Source of the DNA: Ophioceras dolichostomum
Lineage: Eukaryota > Ascomycota > Sordariomycetes > Magnaporthales > Ophioceraceae
Direction: 5' to 3'
DNA: 53,541 nucleotides
Assembly: GCA_003049485.1 (NCBI GenBank)
Contig: PYST01000106.1
Coordinates: 56,209-109,749 of the forward strand
Shown here: positions 24,422 to 36,767 of the stretch, in pieces
Position numbering within the stretch: position 1 is the first letter of the stretch
Layout: each line of letters starts with the position of its first letter
Made by a program: the position numbers and the translations under genes
The notes under the pieces: model-generated
What the model was told of the DNA's origin: nothing
Seen by the model: the letters and a program-made list of their open reading frames with translations, nothing else
The model's database searches: none

Positions 24422-27381
24422 CTTGTCAGATCAGATCAGACCCCCAACGCCCAGGAATCGCCCTGGCCTTGTCAGGCCTCGGCCTTGTCAGGCACCTTGT
24501 CAGGTGGCCCGGAGATGGGAGCCCTGCCTGCCAGCTGGTGCACTAACTGGCTGGCTGGCTGGCTGGCTGGCTGGTCGGTTGGCCGGCTGGCCGGTGGGAC
24601 TTCTCTTGGTCACTTTTCCTTCTTTCCGGTCTAGGCTTGCCTGACCCGATCGATCTAAAAGGGAGGGGGTGACGCGAACCAAACGGAGCAGTGAGCTTGT
24701 GTCTCGGATCCGAGGGACTGGTTCTCCCCTTTGCGACTTGTGATAGAGAGGCCCCAGGATTTGTTTCCCCGATTTTTTTGGGGGGTAAGGTAGGGGGGGT
24801 GTTTGGTCCGCTCGCCTCACCACCAACGTATTACCGACTCATGCATCCGTCGGCTGAGCTTGACCGGACCAAGCAAAATCAAGAAGGAGGAAAGAGGCGG
24901 CGCGACCGAACGAATCCGCCGACCGCTGCGTAGGTATACAGTACAATAAGCCCCAAATGGAGATATACAAAGGAATGAGGTCCTGCCACTGCTATGCATG
25001 CAAAATGCCGGTTGTAAGACTACCTGATAGTAGGAGGCGGCTTTTGATTGTGTGGTAGGTGTGTAGAGTGTGTAGTATGTTTGAAAGTGTGGGTGCGCGT
25101 GTGGCCCACGAGAGACGAGACACAAGGCGGCTCCGACCGACGGGAGAGGTCGGGCCTCGTGTCTCACCTATGGAGATAATCCTCTTCCCTGGGAGGAATA
25201 AGGTACGGTACGGAACTAAGGTACCTCGTACCTTCGTACCCAGGATTTTTTGTCACGGGAGGAGGAGAGGGGAAGAGAGAGGGGAGAGGGGGAGGAGGGG
25301 TGGCTCGTGCGAGGCGAACACAAGTCCGCCGACAGTGCCAGTGGTTCGAGTGGTTCCAAGAATTTGTGCGAGTCGCCGCCCGCCCTCGCGTCGTTCCGCA
25401 CCACGCAGCCACGCAGCCTGCTCTCGCACCTCGGGGGTGTGTTTCGCCAACAAAAAAAATTCTTCAGAAAATGCAGGCCGTAAATTGCTGCGCAGATCTC
25501 ACGGGCAATTGATTGATACCCCCGCGATTGAAAGGCGCACGCGCGTTCAGCCCCGGGGTATCATCGGTTTGATGGTTTGATGGTACAAGGCAGTGATGAG
25601 TGATAGTGATGAGTGATGAGTGATTATAGTGCGATTATTGTGATGATGCAAGCGACGGTGCGCGTCCGACAGTCGTCACCTCAGCCCCAGGACGGAGGAA
25701 GCGCCAATCGGTGTCCCTCAACGACGGCGACGATCGAATAGCCCGACGTCTCGGCGGAGGATCGAATTCCCCGTGCGATACGTATTCCTCCCGTGAATGC
25801 GGGATTCTCAGCTGGCGCTTCTCGGCTGGTCGGCGGGTGGATTTCCCAGCAGCCGCCGCTTCAGCAGTTCGTCTGGTCTTCCGGACGGTCGGTCGCGCAC
25901 ATTGGCGTCGGGTAGGGAGCGTTCGCGCGCAACCCGAGACAGAGAGGGGGGAAAGAGGGGGAAAACCTTCATCGGAAAGGGAGGAGAGAACCAGAGGGGC
26001 GTGCACTCGCTGCACTGTGAAGCTTGTGCCCCATGCTTGTGCCCAGTGCCGCCCACAATGGCCTTGTCACTCGGGACCGAGAAGGGGAGCACAGTCCCGA
26101 AGAGTGCCCCCGCAGCCCGATAAGCCCACATATTGTGCGGCGACACGAGACCTGATTGGGTCTAGCTCATCGCGCCGGCTATTCCAGGGTATATACCGGA
26201 TCCGATGGGGAAGTTCCAAAGGGGCAAACAGCTTTCTCGACATGTACGACATGCCACCAAGAGCCACTAGCTGGGACGACTCTTCAACAAAGAGGACCGT
26301 CCGACCTCTCAGCTGCCACGCCTTTGTTGAACATGCATTCCTTTTGCATCCCGCAACCCACGAATCCGCGAATCCCAGAGCGGGTTCACAAGGATGCCCA
26401 CAAGGACGGGACCTGATGCGATCGTATTTTGTGGCTCTGCCTTTCCGGACTCTTTCTGTCTCTGGCTGTGGCTCTGGCATTGGTGCTGGTGTTGGCTGTC
26501 TCTGGCCTGCCTGCGTTTCCAGTCGTCGTACTTCGTATTTCCCGCGGTTGTGTCCCCCCTCCAGAAGCGAGCTCCTGACGTCCTTTTGTCCTGTAGTCTT
26601 TGTTGTCCGGCGGTCTGCCTGATCATGCCTGATTGCCAGCTGATTGTCGTGCATGGGATGCGCGTCTCGCCCGTCCCTGATTAATCTGCCTCCCTTCTTC
26701 TTCTTTTTTTCGAACTTCCCTTCCCTCCCTCGGCTTGATGGTAGCTGACGGTAGGCTAAGCAATGTCAAGCTTTTTCGCGGTAAGGCATCCGCACACCGG
26801 GTGAGGGAGGCAAGACAGGCAAGGCCGTATATTATGTTCATCCCACCAATCTTGTCGTCTTGTGTTCCCCCTTTTCGTTTGTTCCACGTCCGGTCTTCTG
26901 GAAACTATTTTGCCCTGTGTCCATATTCGGACGGTGGTCCCTCCAGCCCCAGGTTCCGCTTCAGCTATTATTCCCAATGCTGTGATTTTCTTGAGAAGTT
27001 ACAAGGGAACAAAATCTCCGAACCTCGGTGTCCGGGCCTTGGCAGCCTCGCTTTTTGTTGCTTGTCATCTAGTCTGTATCATGAGGTGATCCCGGACCCT
27101 TGTGGTCGCCTCCTTACGCGGTCTTTTCGTCGGCCTTTTGAGAAGCCGAGCTCCGCTTTGTGTGTTCTGTTCTCGGACTCGGACTTATAGGAGATCAAAA
27201 AGCTGAGGAAGGGAGAGGATCAGACCAAGTCCGTGGTCGTCGTCACCTCTCTCTCTTCTCTTCATACACCTCAGTCTGTTCACCAACCCCGCCAGTCACT
27301 TTTCCAGGCTCCTCAGCAACCCATCATCAGTCTCATCCTCCGTCAACATCCAAACAGAACTGGCTGCGTGGAGAACGAACG
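24422..27381. other. 3 kb divergent promoter region
   Basis: Lies between the starts of the Zn(II)2Cys6 factor (-) and the MFS transporter (+). It holds a (CTGG)7 repeat, short GTGATGA repeats near 25594-25625, and a CT-rich patch at 27245-27262 before the transporter. A 303-codon + strand ORF (25711-26622) and a 195-codon - strand ORF (26067-26654) overlap here; neither shows a domain, and the Arg/Ser/Cys-rich composition resembles translated non-coding DNA. Confidence 0.55.
24547..24574. repeat. (CTGG)7 tetranucleotide repeat
   Basis: Seven perfect CTGG units, about 125 bp upstream of the Zn(II)2Cys6 factor start, followed by degenerate copies (CGGT, CCGG). Confidence 0.85.
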
Positions 27382-29656
27382 ATGCCAGACCCGACGGCTG
27401 CCTCCAGGTCAACCGCCTCCGTGGCGAGCGGGCACACGACGGACCTAGACAGGGACATCGAACTCACGGGGGCGACAGACGCCGAAAAGCTGGCACCGAT
27501 GGCCCGCGATGGCCCGGGCGACCCGGCTGAGGAGGAGTTCCGGTACGATGTCAAGTTCTGGACCATCATGCTCTGCAACTTCCTGGCTCTGTTCCTCGTC
27601 GCCCTGGACCGTACCATCCTCGCCACCGCCGTGCCCCGTATCACGGACGAGTTTCACAGCTTGGGAGATGTGGGCTGGTATGGTTCGGCGTACATGTTGA
27701 CCACGTCAGCGTCCCAGCTGCTGTTTGGAAGGATATACAAGTTCTACTCGATGAAGTGGTAAGCAGGACCCAGCATTTCATATTCCAAACTACTTCGACT
27801 GCACGAATTTGTGTGAACTCATCTGCTAACGAAGAGGGGGCGAAACCCTAAACAGGACGTTCTTGATATGCATCGTCGTGTTCGAGGTCGGCTCCGCCAT
27901 CTGTGGAGCGGCTCCGAACTCGCCCGTGTTCATCGCCGGCCGTGCCATCGCCGGCCTGGCATCCGCCGGTATCTTCACTGGCTGCATGATGATCTTTATG
28001 ATAGTGCCGCTTCACAAGCGCCCCATGTTCCAGGGCTTCTTCGGCATGGTGTTCGGCATCGCCTCCGTCATGGGGCCCCTCATCGGAGGTGGTTTCACCG
28101 GCACAGTCAGCTGGAGGTATGTGCATATGCTATGCCACGTGAAATGAGAGCGAAGGAGTGACAGCAGGGCATGGGAGATGGTCGGGCGTGTGATGGGAAG
28201 CAAACTCAGTTGATTACAGGCTAACGATGATATCACGGGTGATGACGACAGATGGTGTTTCTACATCAACCTCCCCATCGGCGCACTCAGCCTCGTCTGC
28301 ATGGTCGTCTGGTGGAACCCGCCGCCGAGGGAGGTCGCGCCGGCGCCGGTCGCCACGCACATCAAGCGGCTCGATCCGCTCGGCACCTTCTTCTTCCTCC
28401 CGGCGGTGGTGGCGCTGCTGCTCGCGCTGCAGTGGGGCGGCTCGACGTTCGCGTGGAACAGCGGCACCATCATCGCGCTCTTCGTCCTCTTCGGCGTCCT
28501 GTTCGCGGCCTTCGCCGTGGTGCAGGTCGCGATGCCCGAGACGGCGACGATCCCTCCCCGGGTCATCACGCAGCGCAGCGTGCTCTTCGGCGCGATCTTC
28601 ACCTTCTTCCTGGCGGGCTCCATGCTGATCTGCGTCTACTTCCTGCCCATCTGGTTCCAGACGGCCCAGGGCGTCGACCCGCTGCGGTCGGGCATCTACA
28701 CGCTGCCCCTCGTGCTCAGCCTGGTCGTCTCCAGCATCCTGTCGGGCATCGTCACCCAGAAGATCGGGTACTACGTGCCGTCGATGCTGCTGGCCCCGGC
28801 CATCATGTCCGTCGGCGAGGGCCTGCTCAGCACGATGACCCCGACCTCGCCCTCGTCGAACTGGATCGCGTTCCAGTTCCTCACCGGCTTCGGGCTGGGG
28901 CTCGGCATGCAGACCAGCGGCCTGGCCGTGCAGACGGTCCTGCCCTTTGACGACGTGTCGACGGGCGTGGCCATCATCTTCTTCGTGCAGCAGCTGGGCG
29001 GCGCCATCTTCACGTCGGTCGGACAGGCCATCCTGAGCAATCTGCTCGTGTCGCAGCTGGACGGCCTCCACGGCCTGCACGCCGAGGCCATCGTCAACGC
29101 CGGCATTACTGATCTGCTGCGCTTCGTGCCGCCAGAGGACGCGGGCCTGGTCGTCAATGCGTACAACTTTGCCTGCACCAGGATCTTCCTGGCAGCCATG
29201 GGTCTCGCCTTTGGCTCGCTGGTCTCAGCCTTCTTCATGGAGTGGAGAAGCATCAAGAAGGGGAAGCACGGCCCAGGCGGCCCAGGCGCTCGCGCTGGTC
29301 CTGGCGCTGGTGCTACTGGTGGCCCAGACGCTTCATCCGAAGTGAAGGAGAAAGAGGAAAAAGGAGGTGATGGGGCATCGGGTGTTCCCAAGGGCGCGGT
29401 CCGCCTCGCAAGCCGAGAGACGATCACCATCGAGGGCAGCAGCGGCTCACCGGCGCAGGAGGAGGACAAGGCAGAAGAGCACGGGAAAGAACATGAAAAG
29501 GGAACAACGACGACGAGGAAGGGGGACGTGGACATGGATACCAGAACATCCGGCACGGATACAGAAACAGGTAGCACGCCGCCACTGGTGGCTGCTGGGC
29601 CCGGAAATCCTTCGAGCGAGAAGACGAGGGAAGCTGAAACGGCCGCCGCCGTGTAG
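27382..29656 (+). CDS. MFS drug/metabolite efflux transporter, DHA 14-TM type
   Basis: Predicted membrane antiporter of 680 aa, probably proton-driven efflux of toxic or secondary metabolites at the plasma membrane. Exons are 27382-27758, 27856-28116 and 28252-29656 (introns 97 and 135 nt, both interrupting codons that restore WTFLICIVV and SWRWCFYINLPIGA). A charged cytosolic N-terminus leads into TM1 (FWTIMLCNFLALFLVALDRT), with the family LDRTILATAVP signature. WYGSAYMLTTSASQLLFGRIY and ASVMGPLIGGGFTG follow; the latter is the antiporter motif C. Hydrophobic segments then continue to about residue 550, consistent with 14 helices. The last 120 residues are hydrophilic, Glu/Lys/Gly/Thr-rich and poorly conserved in type. 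It is related to fungal toxin/azole pumps, but the substrate cannot be read from sequence. No biosynthetic gene is adjacent; the divergent neighbour is a Zn(II)2Cys6 factor, a common regulator-pump arrangement. Confidence 0.92.
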
Positions 29657-30430
29657 ACCACCAACGACGACGGGAGGGTAGCGGTTACAGTAAGCGAAGA
29701 CGACACCAACGGCCACCACTCCACGAAGGTCAGAGGACCTCTGCACCATCAACACACACAAACACGAGCAACACACCTACCAACCTACCAACCTACCTAC
29801 CTCCTCTCCATTGACGTGGGGATAACAGCATCACCAAAGCCAAATGTCAGACGATCGCGGCGACTTGGAGTTGTTATCCGCAAAAGGAGCAGTTTTCGAC
29901 AGGTCCAGCAGCATCGGCCAATTAGGTGGCCGGTGGGTGGGGGATCGATCGATGTCGAATTCGAAGGAAGAAGCTAGTTCACGAGACGGCGACGGAGACG
30001 GCGGCGACAGACGGAGACGGTCGGGAGACAGACGGGAGACAGACAGAGAGAGCACCACTGCTGATGGCGAGGTCGTATCCCCAAACGGAAGGCCGAAAAA
30101 GTTCGGCCTAGGTCTGTGATCTCATACCTTCCCTGTCTCCCTGTCTCCCTGTCTCCATGCCTTCTTCCCTTCTCTCCTCTCTCCTTTGTCAAATCTTCCG
30201 GTTAATGTTTCCTCTTTCCCCCTACGTTGCATGGGGGGAGTCCCAATATCCATAACAAGCCTCATCAAATCATCAGGCTATTACCACCAGTCAGTCAGTC
30301 TCAGTAGGTGCCTAGGTATCCATGGGGTGGCGTTTTAGGAGTTTGTGGCACTGTCTCCTCTCTCTCCCACCATAGCTCCGCCGCCATATTAACGCCGGAG
30401 TTTTGTATGGATTGTTTTATGATTAGCATG

Positions 30431-30462
30431 AACATCCACCCTACCTTAGATGGGTGGATGTT
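30431..30462. other. Perfect 11-bp inverted repeat (hairpin)
   Basis: AACATCCACCC and its exact reverse complement GGGTGGATGTT, separated by a 10-nt loop, about 0.8 kb downstream of the transporter stop. It could be a hairpin in a transcript or a palindromic binding site. No T-run follows, so it is not a typical terminator. Confidence 0.6.
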
Positions 30463-33285
30463 AGGTAGTTAGGTAGAAAAACCATATGCCACGCAGTTAT
30501 GACAGACAGATTAGAAAAGAAAGAGAGAGAACGACAGAGAAGACGAACGAAAGAAATGGGGCTTACATCTTCACCAAGTGAACACAACACGCCTGTGTGT
30601 GAAAGTCATCTCACCTCCCTCGACACAGGGCCACCACTCAGGTGTTGCCCAAGTATTGGCCGCCCATGAACAGTGAGAGAGTCAACGCCACCCTCTTCTT
30701 CCCCAACGAGAAACCCCCCCCCCGGTGGCCGGCCGCCCCAGCCGAGTCCGGAGTTAAGTGCTAATACGGTAAGTTAGCTCGGTCGGTTGTGTGAAATTGA
30801 AGAAAAATTCGCGCAACGCATAGCATTGGTGTATTAGCACGGGGGAAATGAATGACAAGAACGGCCGCCGGTTGGGTGAGTGAGAAAACATGAAGGAAGG
30901 AGCTGGGCTCGGCTGGATGGATGGATGGACGGACACGAGCAGGCAGCAGAATTAAATAGACCCTCATTCGATCAGTAAGAACACATCATCAATCATCACC
31001 ATATATTAACAAACAATGAACGCACAGGGCAAGAATAAGAGATACAAAACGCCCAGGAGGAAAAAAAACCCAGGGGTCGTTCGTTGTTTTTTTACCCCCT
31101 TCTCACCGAACTGAAACATCATGCCTCTGGTAAGAAAGGAAAAAAAACCGGGGGATTCAAAGGGCTTAGCAATTTTTTGTTTCGTCCGGGATTTTTTGCC
31201 TTGTTTTGGCCCCAAAAAACCCGGGCTGTGTCTTCAATGTTGATCTTGATCGGCACCCACCCTGCAGTACTGTACATGTAGAGTTCCGGATATGCGCGAC
31301 CTTGCCAATTGCACGTGGTTGCGAGAGGGTTTTCGAAGGATAGGGCAAAAAATCTTGTTGCTCCCATGGGATTTTCCTTCCCTCCTTCCTTCCCTCCTTC
31401 CCCCAAGCAAAACGGTAGGGAGCTTGCGGCTGCGGGCGGCGACCGACCGATCGACCGCCCGCCCGCTCCGGGATCTACCGGCAGAAAGGATTTGGATACC
31501 GATACCTCCATATTTCGGATTTGTGACGTGGTTGAAGGATTGGTGGATGAGTGTAAGTGGTGTAAGTGGTGGTGGATCTACGAAGTTGTGGATGTGTGAC
31601 CTGAAATCTGGCGTCGCACACATCAGATGACTTGAGCGTGAGTGTGTGTGAGTCGGTGTTGCTTCACAGCTTTTGATGTTTCACGACGACAACCAACATC
31701 ATCAGCCTCAACCAAGTAGGCTGTCAAGTTTGATGTCGTCGCACAAAATCTTCTTCAACACAGCTTGTAAGAAAAAATGGAGATATTAGCAAGCAATCAA
31801 GACCAAGCATTGAACAACACAAAGCTTTCCCCTGATGAGTGGCTATGGCCAGGCAACCTTGATTTGAAGTTTGGATTATTCACTCCAGTAGCTTGGAATC
31901 ATTTGTTCTGTGTTGTCCTGTCCCCCCGTCCTGTCTCAACAGCCACGGTGGCACGAGGACAAGGGGAGTTTCGGTTGTTGCCGCGTCTTGTTGCCGTTGT
32001 CTCTTCTTTGCCGCGTGCACATTTTTTATTGGCTGCCGCGCCTTTGATGCCTCTCAATAGCATAACCGAGGGTCCCTTGCTCAATTTAGACTTATTTTTT
32101 TTGGTTCTTTCTTTCTGACGGTATGGACCGTCTGACTCGTGACCTTGGTCGCAGGGAGATTTGCTCAGATGTCGAGAGGGATGCGGTGAAGGTGCCTCGC
32201 CTTTTTCTCGCCCATGGTTGGCTGGAGTGTTAAAACGTGGTGGTCGATGCGCTAGTGGCGCGCTGAATATTTTTTTTTGGGGGTGTACTCATCATGCACA
32301 TCCCTCCAGCTTTTGGGGGCGGCCATTCAAGAAGACCCTGCTGGAGGAGCAAAGAGAGCTGCAGAGACCGTGCTCCACACGTGGCTTTCAGTATGCATGG
32401 GAGTCTGAGCAGCGCGGGAGGAGGTGGGGAGTTCAGCCGAGCACCTGTGATAGGACCACCATACCGCTCTCGCGAGGATCCCAAGGCGTTTTTGGGGGTG
32501 AGGGGGTTGATATTTTGATATTGGTTCTGGAAGACACTATTGATAGAGTTTTGGCCACCAATCTCGTGGTATTCCGGCCGCCGGTTTGCAACCCTGTGGC
32601 AACACTCCAGCGAGCCTCTAATATTGGTGACGAGGGCGGCAGGTGAGGGGGTTAGGGGAGGAGAGAAACGGTGGTGGGAGGAGGGTAGGGTGAGGCCAGT
32701 GAGGTCAGCATAGTGAGATCAGGCCAGCGAGGTGAGGCCAGTGCGGTCAGGCCAGGAACGGTGGGCCTAGAAAACGGCCAACTGGTGAACCGACATAACT
32801 CAATCGACAGAGCGAGAGTTTGTTTGTTGATCGGATCGTGGAGGTGGTGGCAGACGGACGCAAAAGACCGGCGAGAAATAGATGCTTTCCCTCCCACCTA
32901 TGCTTGCACGCAGCGGCGCAGAGCGGCGACCTAGGCCGCGACCCGAGCGCTCTTCGCCGCAAACCCGTCCGTCTGCCCTGCCCTGGCCCCCTCCGACTAA
33001 ACGTGCCACACAATAGACCGGCAAAGCAAGCCTTCGTCAACTTCGTCAACATACTAACGGGGTACGTATTCCGTATCGCCAGTGCTGGTTGTTTGTTCTG
33101 GAAGGAAGGATCTCACCAATGTCACCTGAAACATATCTCGCTCGCCAATTGATAAACCGAAACAAACGCCTGCCAGCCAAGCCTCCAGCCGTCCAATAGC
33201 GTTCGTTCACTTCGGGACCAACCAACGGTGGTGCGTTGGGGTCTAGAAGTTTCAAGGCTTTTTTGTTCAGTCGATTATCTCCGTC

Positions 33286-33330
33286 CATCGTCATCCATTA
33301 TCCATCGTCATCCATTATCCATCGTCATCC
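33286..33330. repeat. 17-nt tandem repeat, 2.6 copies
   Basis: Perfect tandem copies of CATCGTCATCCATTATC, the last one truncated. A short minisatellite in non-coding sequence. Confidence 0.75.
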
Positions 33331-35925
33331 TCATCATTGTTTGCATGCAGGTGAGAATGGGGAGGAATGTTAGGGTGTATTCCCCGGAGAGTAGAAGTGA
33401 GGGGAGAGGGGGGTGCTTCCGGGGCTGTCGCTGACGTGATTGGAAGTGTGTTTAAATCGCTCAGCTGTCAAGGCCATCGGCCCAAAGTCTTGATTGGGGA
33501 TGGATTATCAAAGACTGATTAATGTTCACATCATGTAGGCCAGGGTGGCCAACGCGGCAAATATGTCGTGATCTACATAGAACCTGGTCGAGATCCGGAG
33601 TAACGCTGATGTCGTGAGGTCGGTGACTGTGTCTGGCAGGATTTGTCGACGCTGATTCGCACCATGAGCGATCGATGCTTGCGTGCCGGTGATGCCTTCA
33701 GACATTCAAGTGCGGAGGCCTCAAGCTACTCTCGGGTCGAACTGAAGCCGGGAGGGAGCATGACTAGGCTAGTCATAGTATGTTGACAATGACGGCAGCC
33801 TTGTGTGAAGCGATCACGACAAATATTTCGTTGATAAATCGACATGGCTATGGTGATGATGATGATAATGATGATGCATCGGGGACGATCCTCCCACCTC
33901 AACCACAGGCGCCGTAGGGCTGGACCGCGCAGGGGTGCAACCGTGGCGCACACCTGGAAGGACCCCTGCAAATTTCTGCAGCCCGCATTAAGGGTGGCCC
34001 GTGAGTCCCGCCTCCACAGCCCGAAAGAAACGAGGCCGGGATGTTGATTGGTCGGGACTTTGACGGTTCCGTGCGGTGGTCTCCGAAAAAGCTTTTTTAG
34101 GTGCCGCCCAGCCAGGTGGGATCCATATGACGGGATCTATTTGATGGTGAACGGGGACTGAGAATCTTAGAGAGAGGAGCAGCAGACGCTTGTCTGCTTG
34201 CTGCGCTGCGCTAGTCAACGCTACTTCGGCTCATTGACCTGCCGGCAGCACAGCACAGCAGGAGCAAAGTGAGAGATAATCTCACCGGATGTATGTGTTT
34301 ATTTCTATCCACCAAAACGGAGGCTTCCAGAATTAAATTGGGGTTAAGTCTTTGCTTCTTGGCAAAGAGTAGGTATATTCTAGGATGTATTGGTTCTCTC
34401 GTAGTGAAGGTAGGTACCAGGTGGGCTTTCCCGGTTCTTCAGTTGGTTTGGTACCAGTCATAGGTTCTTTTGTCACTTGCCCTTGCCCTCTGCCGACTGT
34501 GCCGGGCTTGTCTCCTATCGCCGCCTTGAAGATGGGACTCGTCTATTATTTCCCAAGTGGGCAGCTAGATTGAGGATACCAAGAATTTCCCCCTTGCAAG
34601 ATTCTCACTGCGCTGCTGACCTTGCTTGACCTGTTGGAATCTGTGCATGCCCCATCTCCATGTCCATGTAACCGAGAATGAGATAGGACGACGCCCCTCT
34701 AAGCAATAAGAATACTCTTCTCCTAAGGGGCCGGTTAAGCGCGGTGCCCACATTGGAGCACTCGTATCGACGATGTTGGCGATCAGGCGCGCCCGATATC
34801 TCAGTTTATCGCGGCCATACCGCAACGTTTGCCGGACTAATGCCGGGCTTCAACTCAACCCGGAAGGAATGGGTTCTGTGGCGACATCAAGACTGTGCCC
34901 ACGGGGCTTGCTGGGTTTTCTAGGAGTCATGGGCATGAGGGAGGCTGCAGAAGAGCGAGCAGTGAAGTCCGAGATGTCGAAATTATGCTCACAAGATGTC
35001 GTAGCCGTGGTGTTGTAAGACGCTCGCCGAGGCAGGCGAAAGGAGAGAGAGAGGAGAATGGGCGAGTCCGAACGAGGGCCTGGGGCAAGATACGAAGAAT
35101 ACCACGGCGAGGACTAAGGGTACGAAGAGGATCGCCGTCATCGTCATCTCGAAACATCATCTTGGAGGCATATTGGAGGCTGGAGAGATGACGGTTGCGA
35201 TGTGAGGAGGATGAGGTTAGATGCCTAGGTTGGTGATGTCGATGGCACCTGACGGATGACACGTCGGCGGCTGCTCACTCGCGCCAGAAGACAAAGCGAG
35301 AGTCTCAAGACGTCGCGCTTCTGCACCCCGCCCGGCCCTTCCAGCCCCCACGCCGGAGGGACAGCACGGGGAGTTGCAGATCCTTCGGAATCCCGCTCCG
35401 TTCAGCTGGTTCGATCACGGGGAGGCGAATGATTGGTCCCTGACATTCTGAATCCTCCTCCGCCAAACGCGCCTCAGCAGCTGGCGAATCTCGAGCAGAC
35501 CTCCTGCGAGCCCCTAACTCCAACGGTCCAGCGCCCCATGTTTCCGGTACTGGTTGCATGGGAGACTCTGGAGATGGAGGAGGGCGGTTATGCGCCGTAG
35601 GTGGCGGTCGCTGTTGGACGGCCCAGAATCGACGCCCCATAATCCTGATGCCTTGTGCCGCTCACTCATCGGTTGAGCTGAGCAGCCACTTGAGCAGTCG
35701 AGCGGAGTACTCCTACTCTGCGTCCTGTGCTGCTCGGGACATTTGTGTGTTGGAGATCTTGAAAATTTCGGCTAGGGCCACCAACGGACGGCATCCGTAC
35801 GTGGGGGAAACGAGGATCCCACCGTTACTGCGAAGCTTTTTGGTCCTACACATATGGAGAGTTTGTTGCTCCTTCAGTCTGCCTCGGGGCAGAATGTGCC
35901 ACCCTGGATCCATATGCTGGGCTGG

Positions 35926-35952
35926 CTGGATCTGCTGGATCTGCTGGATCTG
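35926..35952. repeat. (CTGGATCTG)3 tandem repeat
   Basis: Three perfect 9-nt copies in the gene-free interval. No associated gene. Confidence 0.7.
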
Positions 35953-36745
35953 CCGGGTTTCGAATAGAGGGGGGAGGAGGAATACGAAGACCACGGGTAC
36001 ACACAAGTCGCGGATCACGTGTGGAGGAGAAAGGAAAGATTCTGGCGAGAGCATGCCTCCTCTGACCTCATCTCTTCTCTCACCTTTGTTGCTGCCGTGA
36101 GAGGGAGGGAGACCCGTGTGGCAGATCGGCCGTGAACCCTGGATTCGGACTACCACCGGCGCCGGCCCCCCCGGTCGTCATTAAGGTAGTCACCGGAGAG
36201 CTCTGTGTCCGGATGGCGGAGCGGCTAGACAGCAGTGCTTAGACAGACGCATGCCGTCCACCTAATCGAAACTGACGGGCGAAAAAAAAAGTGAGGAGAC
36301 ATTGTTGGTGGTGACGAGCAGGTGACCGGCTAGTCACGATGATGATGCTGAGGGCTACAGTAACGAACAAGGGGCTGAGGACCTAAGCAAGGGTTGGCAC
36401 CCGCCCTACCAAGACCGGTCAGCACCTTAGTTTGCATGAAATTCGGCAGCCTAGAATTGGTGAGCCTGAAAATCGAGGTATGTGGTACTGAGTGTGGTAC
36501 TCAATGTGGTACTGAGCTACACATCCGCGGCTGTTCGGCGCCGCGGTCAAGCATGGCGCCAATAAGCTAGAGTCCAGTGCAAAGATGACAATGATGATAA
36601 TGATGATGACCTTCCGGGCCATCTCCCTTCTCCTTGCATAGCTCGTGCAGGACACACAGTACTATGACTGGGCCGAATCCTTCCCCATGACATGTGGACT
36701 TGACTTGCCAGGGAGACTTCTGCCATCTTGCCGTGGAGAGGCAGG

Positions 36746-36767
36746 AGGGAGGGAGGGAGGGAGGGAG
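36746..36767. repeat. (AGGG)5 G-rich repeat
   Basis: Consecutive GGG runs spaced by single A, a pattern that could fold as a G-quadruplex on the + strand. Small, in non-coding DNA. Confidence 0.65.

Noticed and set aside
28214..29080. 288-codon minus-strand ORF, His/Arg/Asp-rich
   Set aside because: Antisense shadow of the MFS transporter; its composition reflects GC-rich third positions of the real gene.
30714..30723. C-run as a possible assembly gap or element boundary
   Set aside because: A short homopolymer with no flanking duplication or inverted repeat; nothing supports a mobile-element edge.
36206..36290. Possible tRNA (A-box-like TGGCGGAGCGG)
   Set aside because: No GGTTCGANTCC-type B box at the right spacing and no cloverleaf that I can pair.
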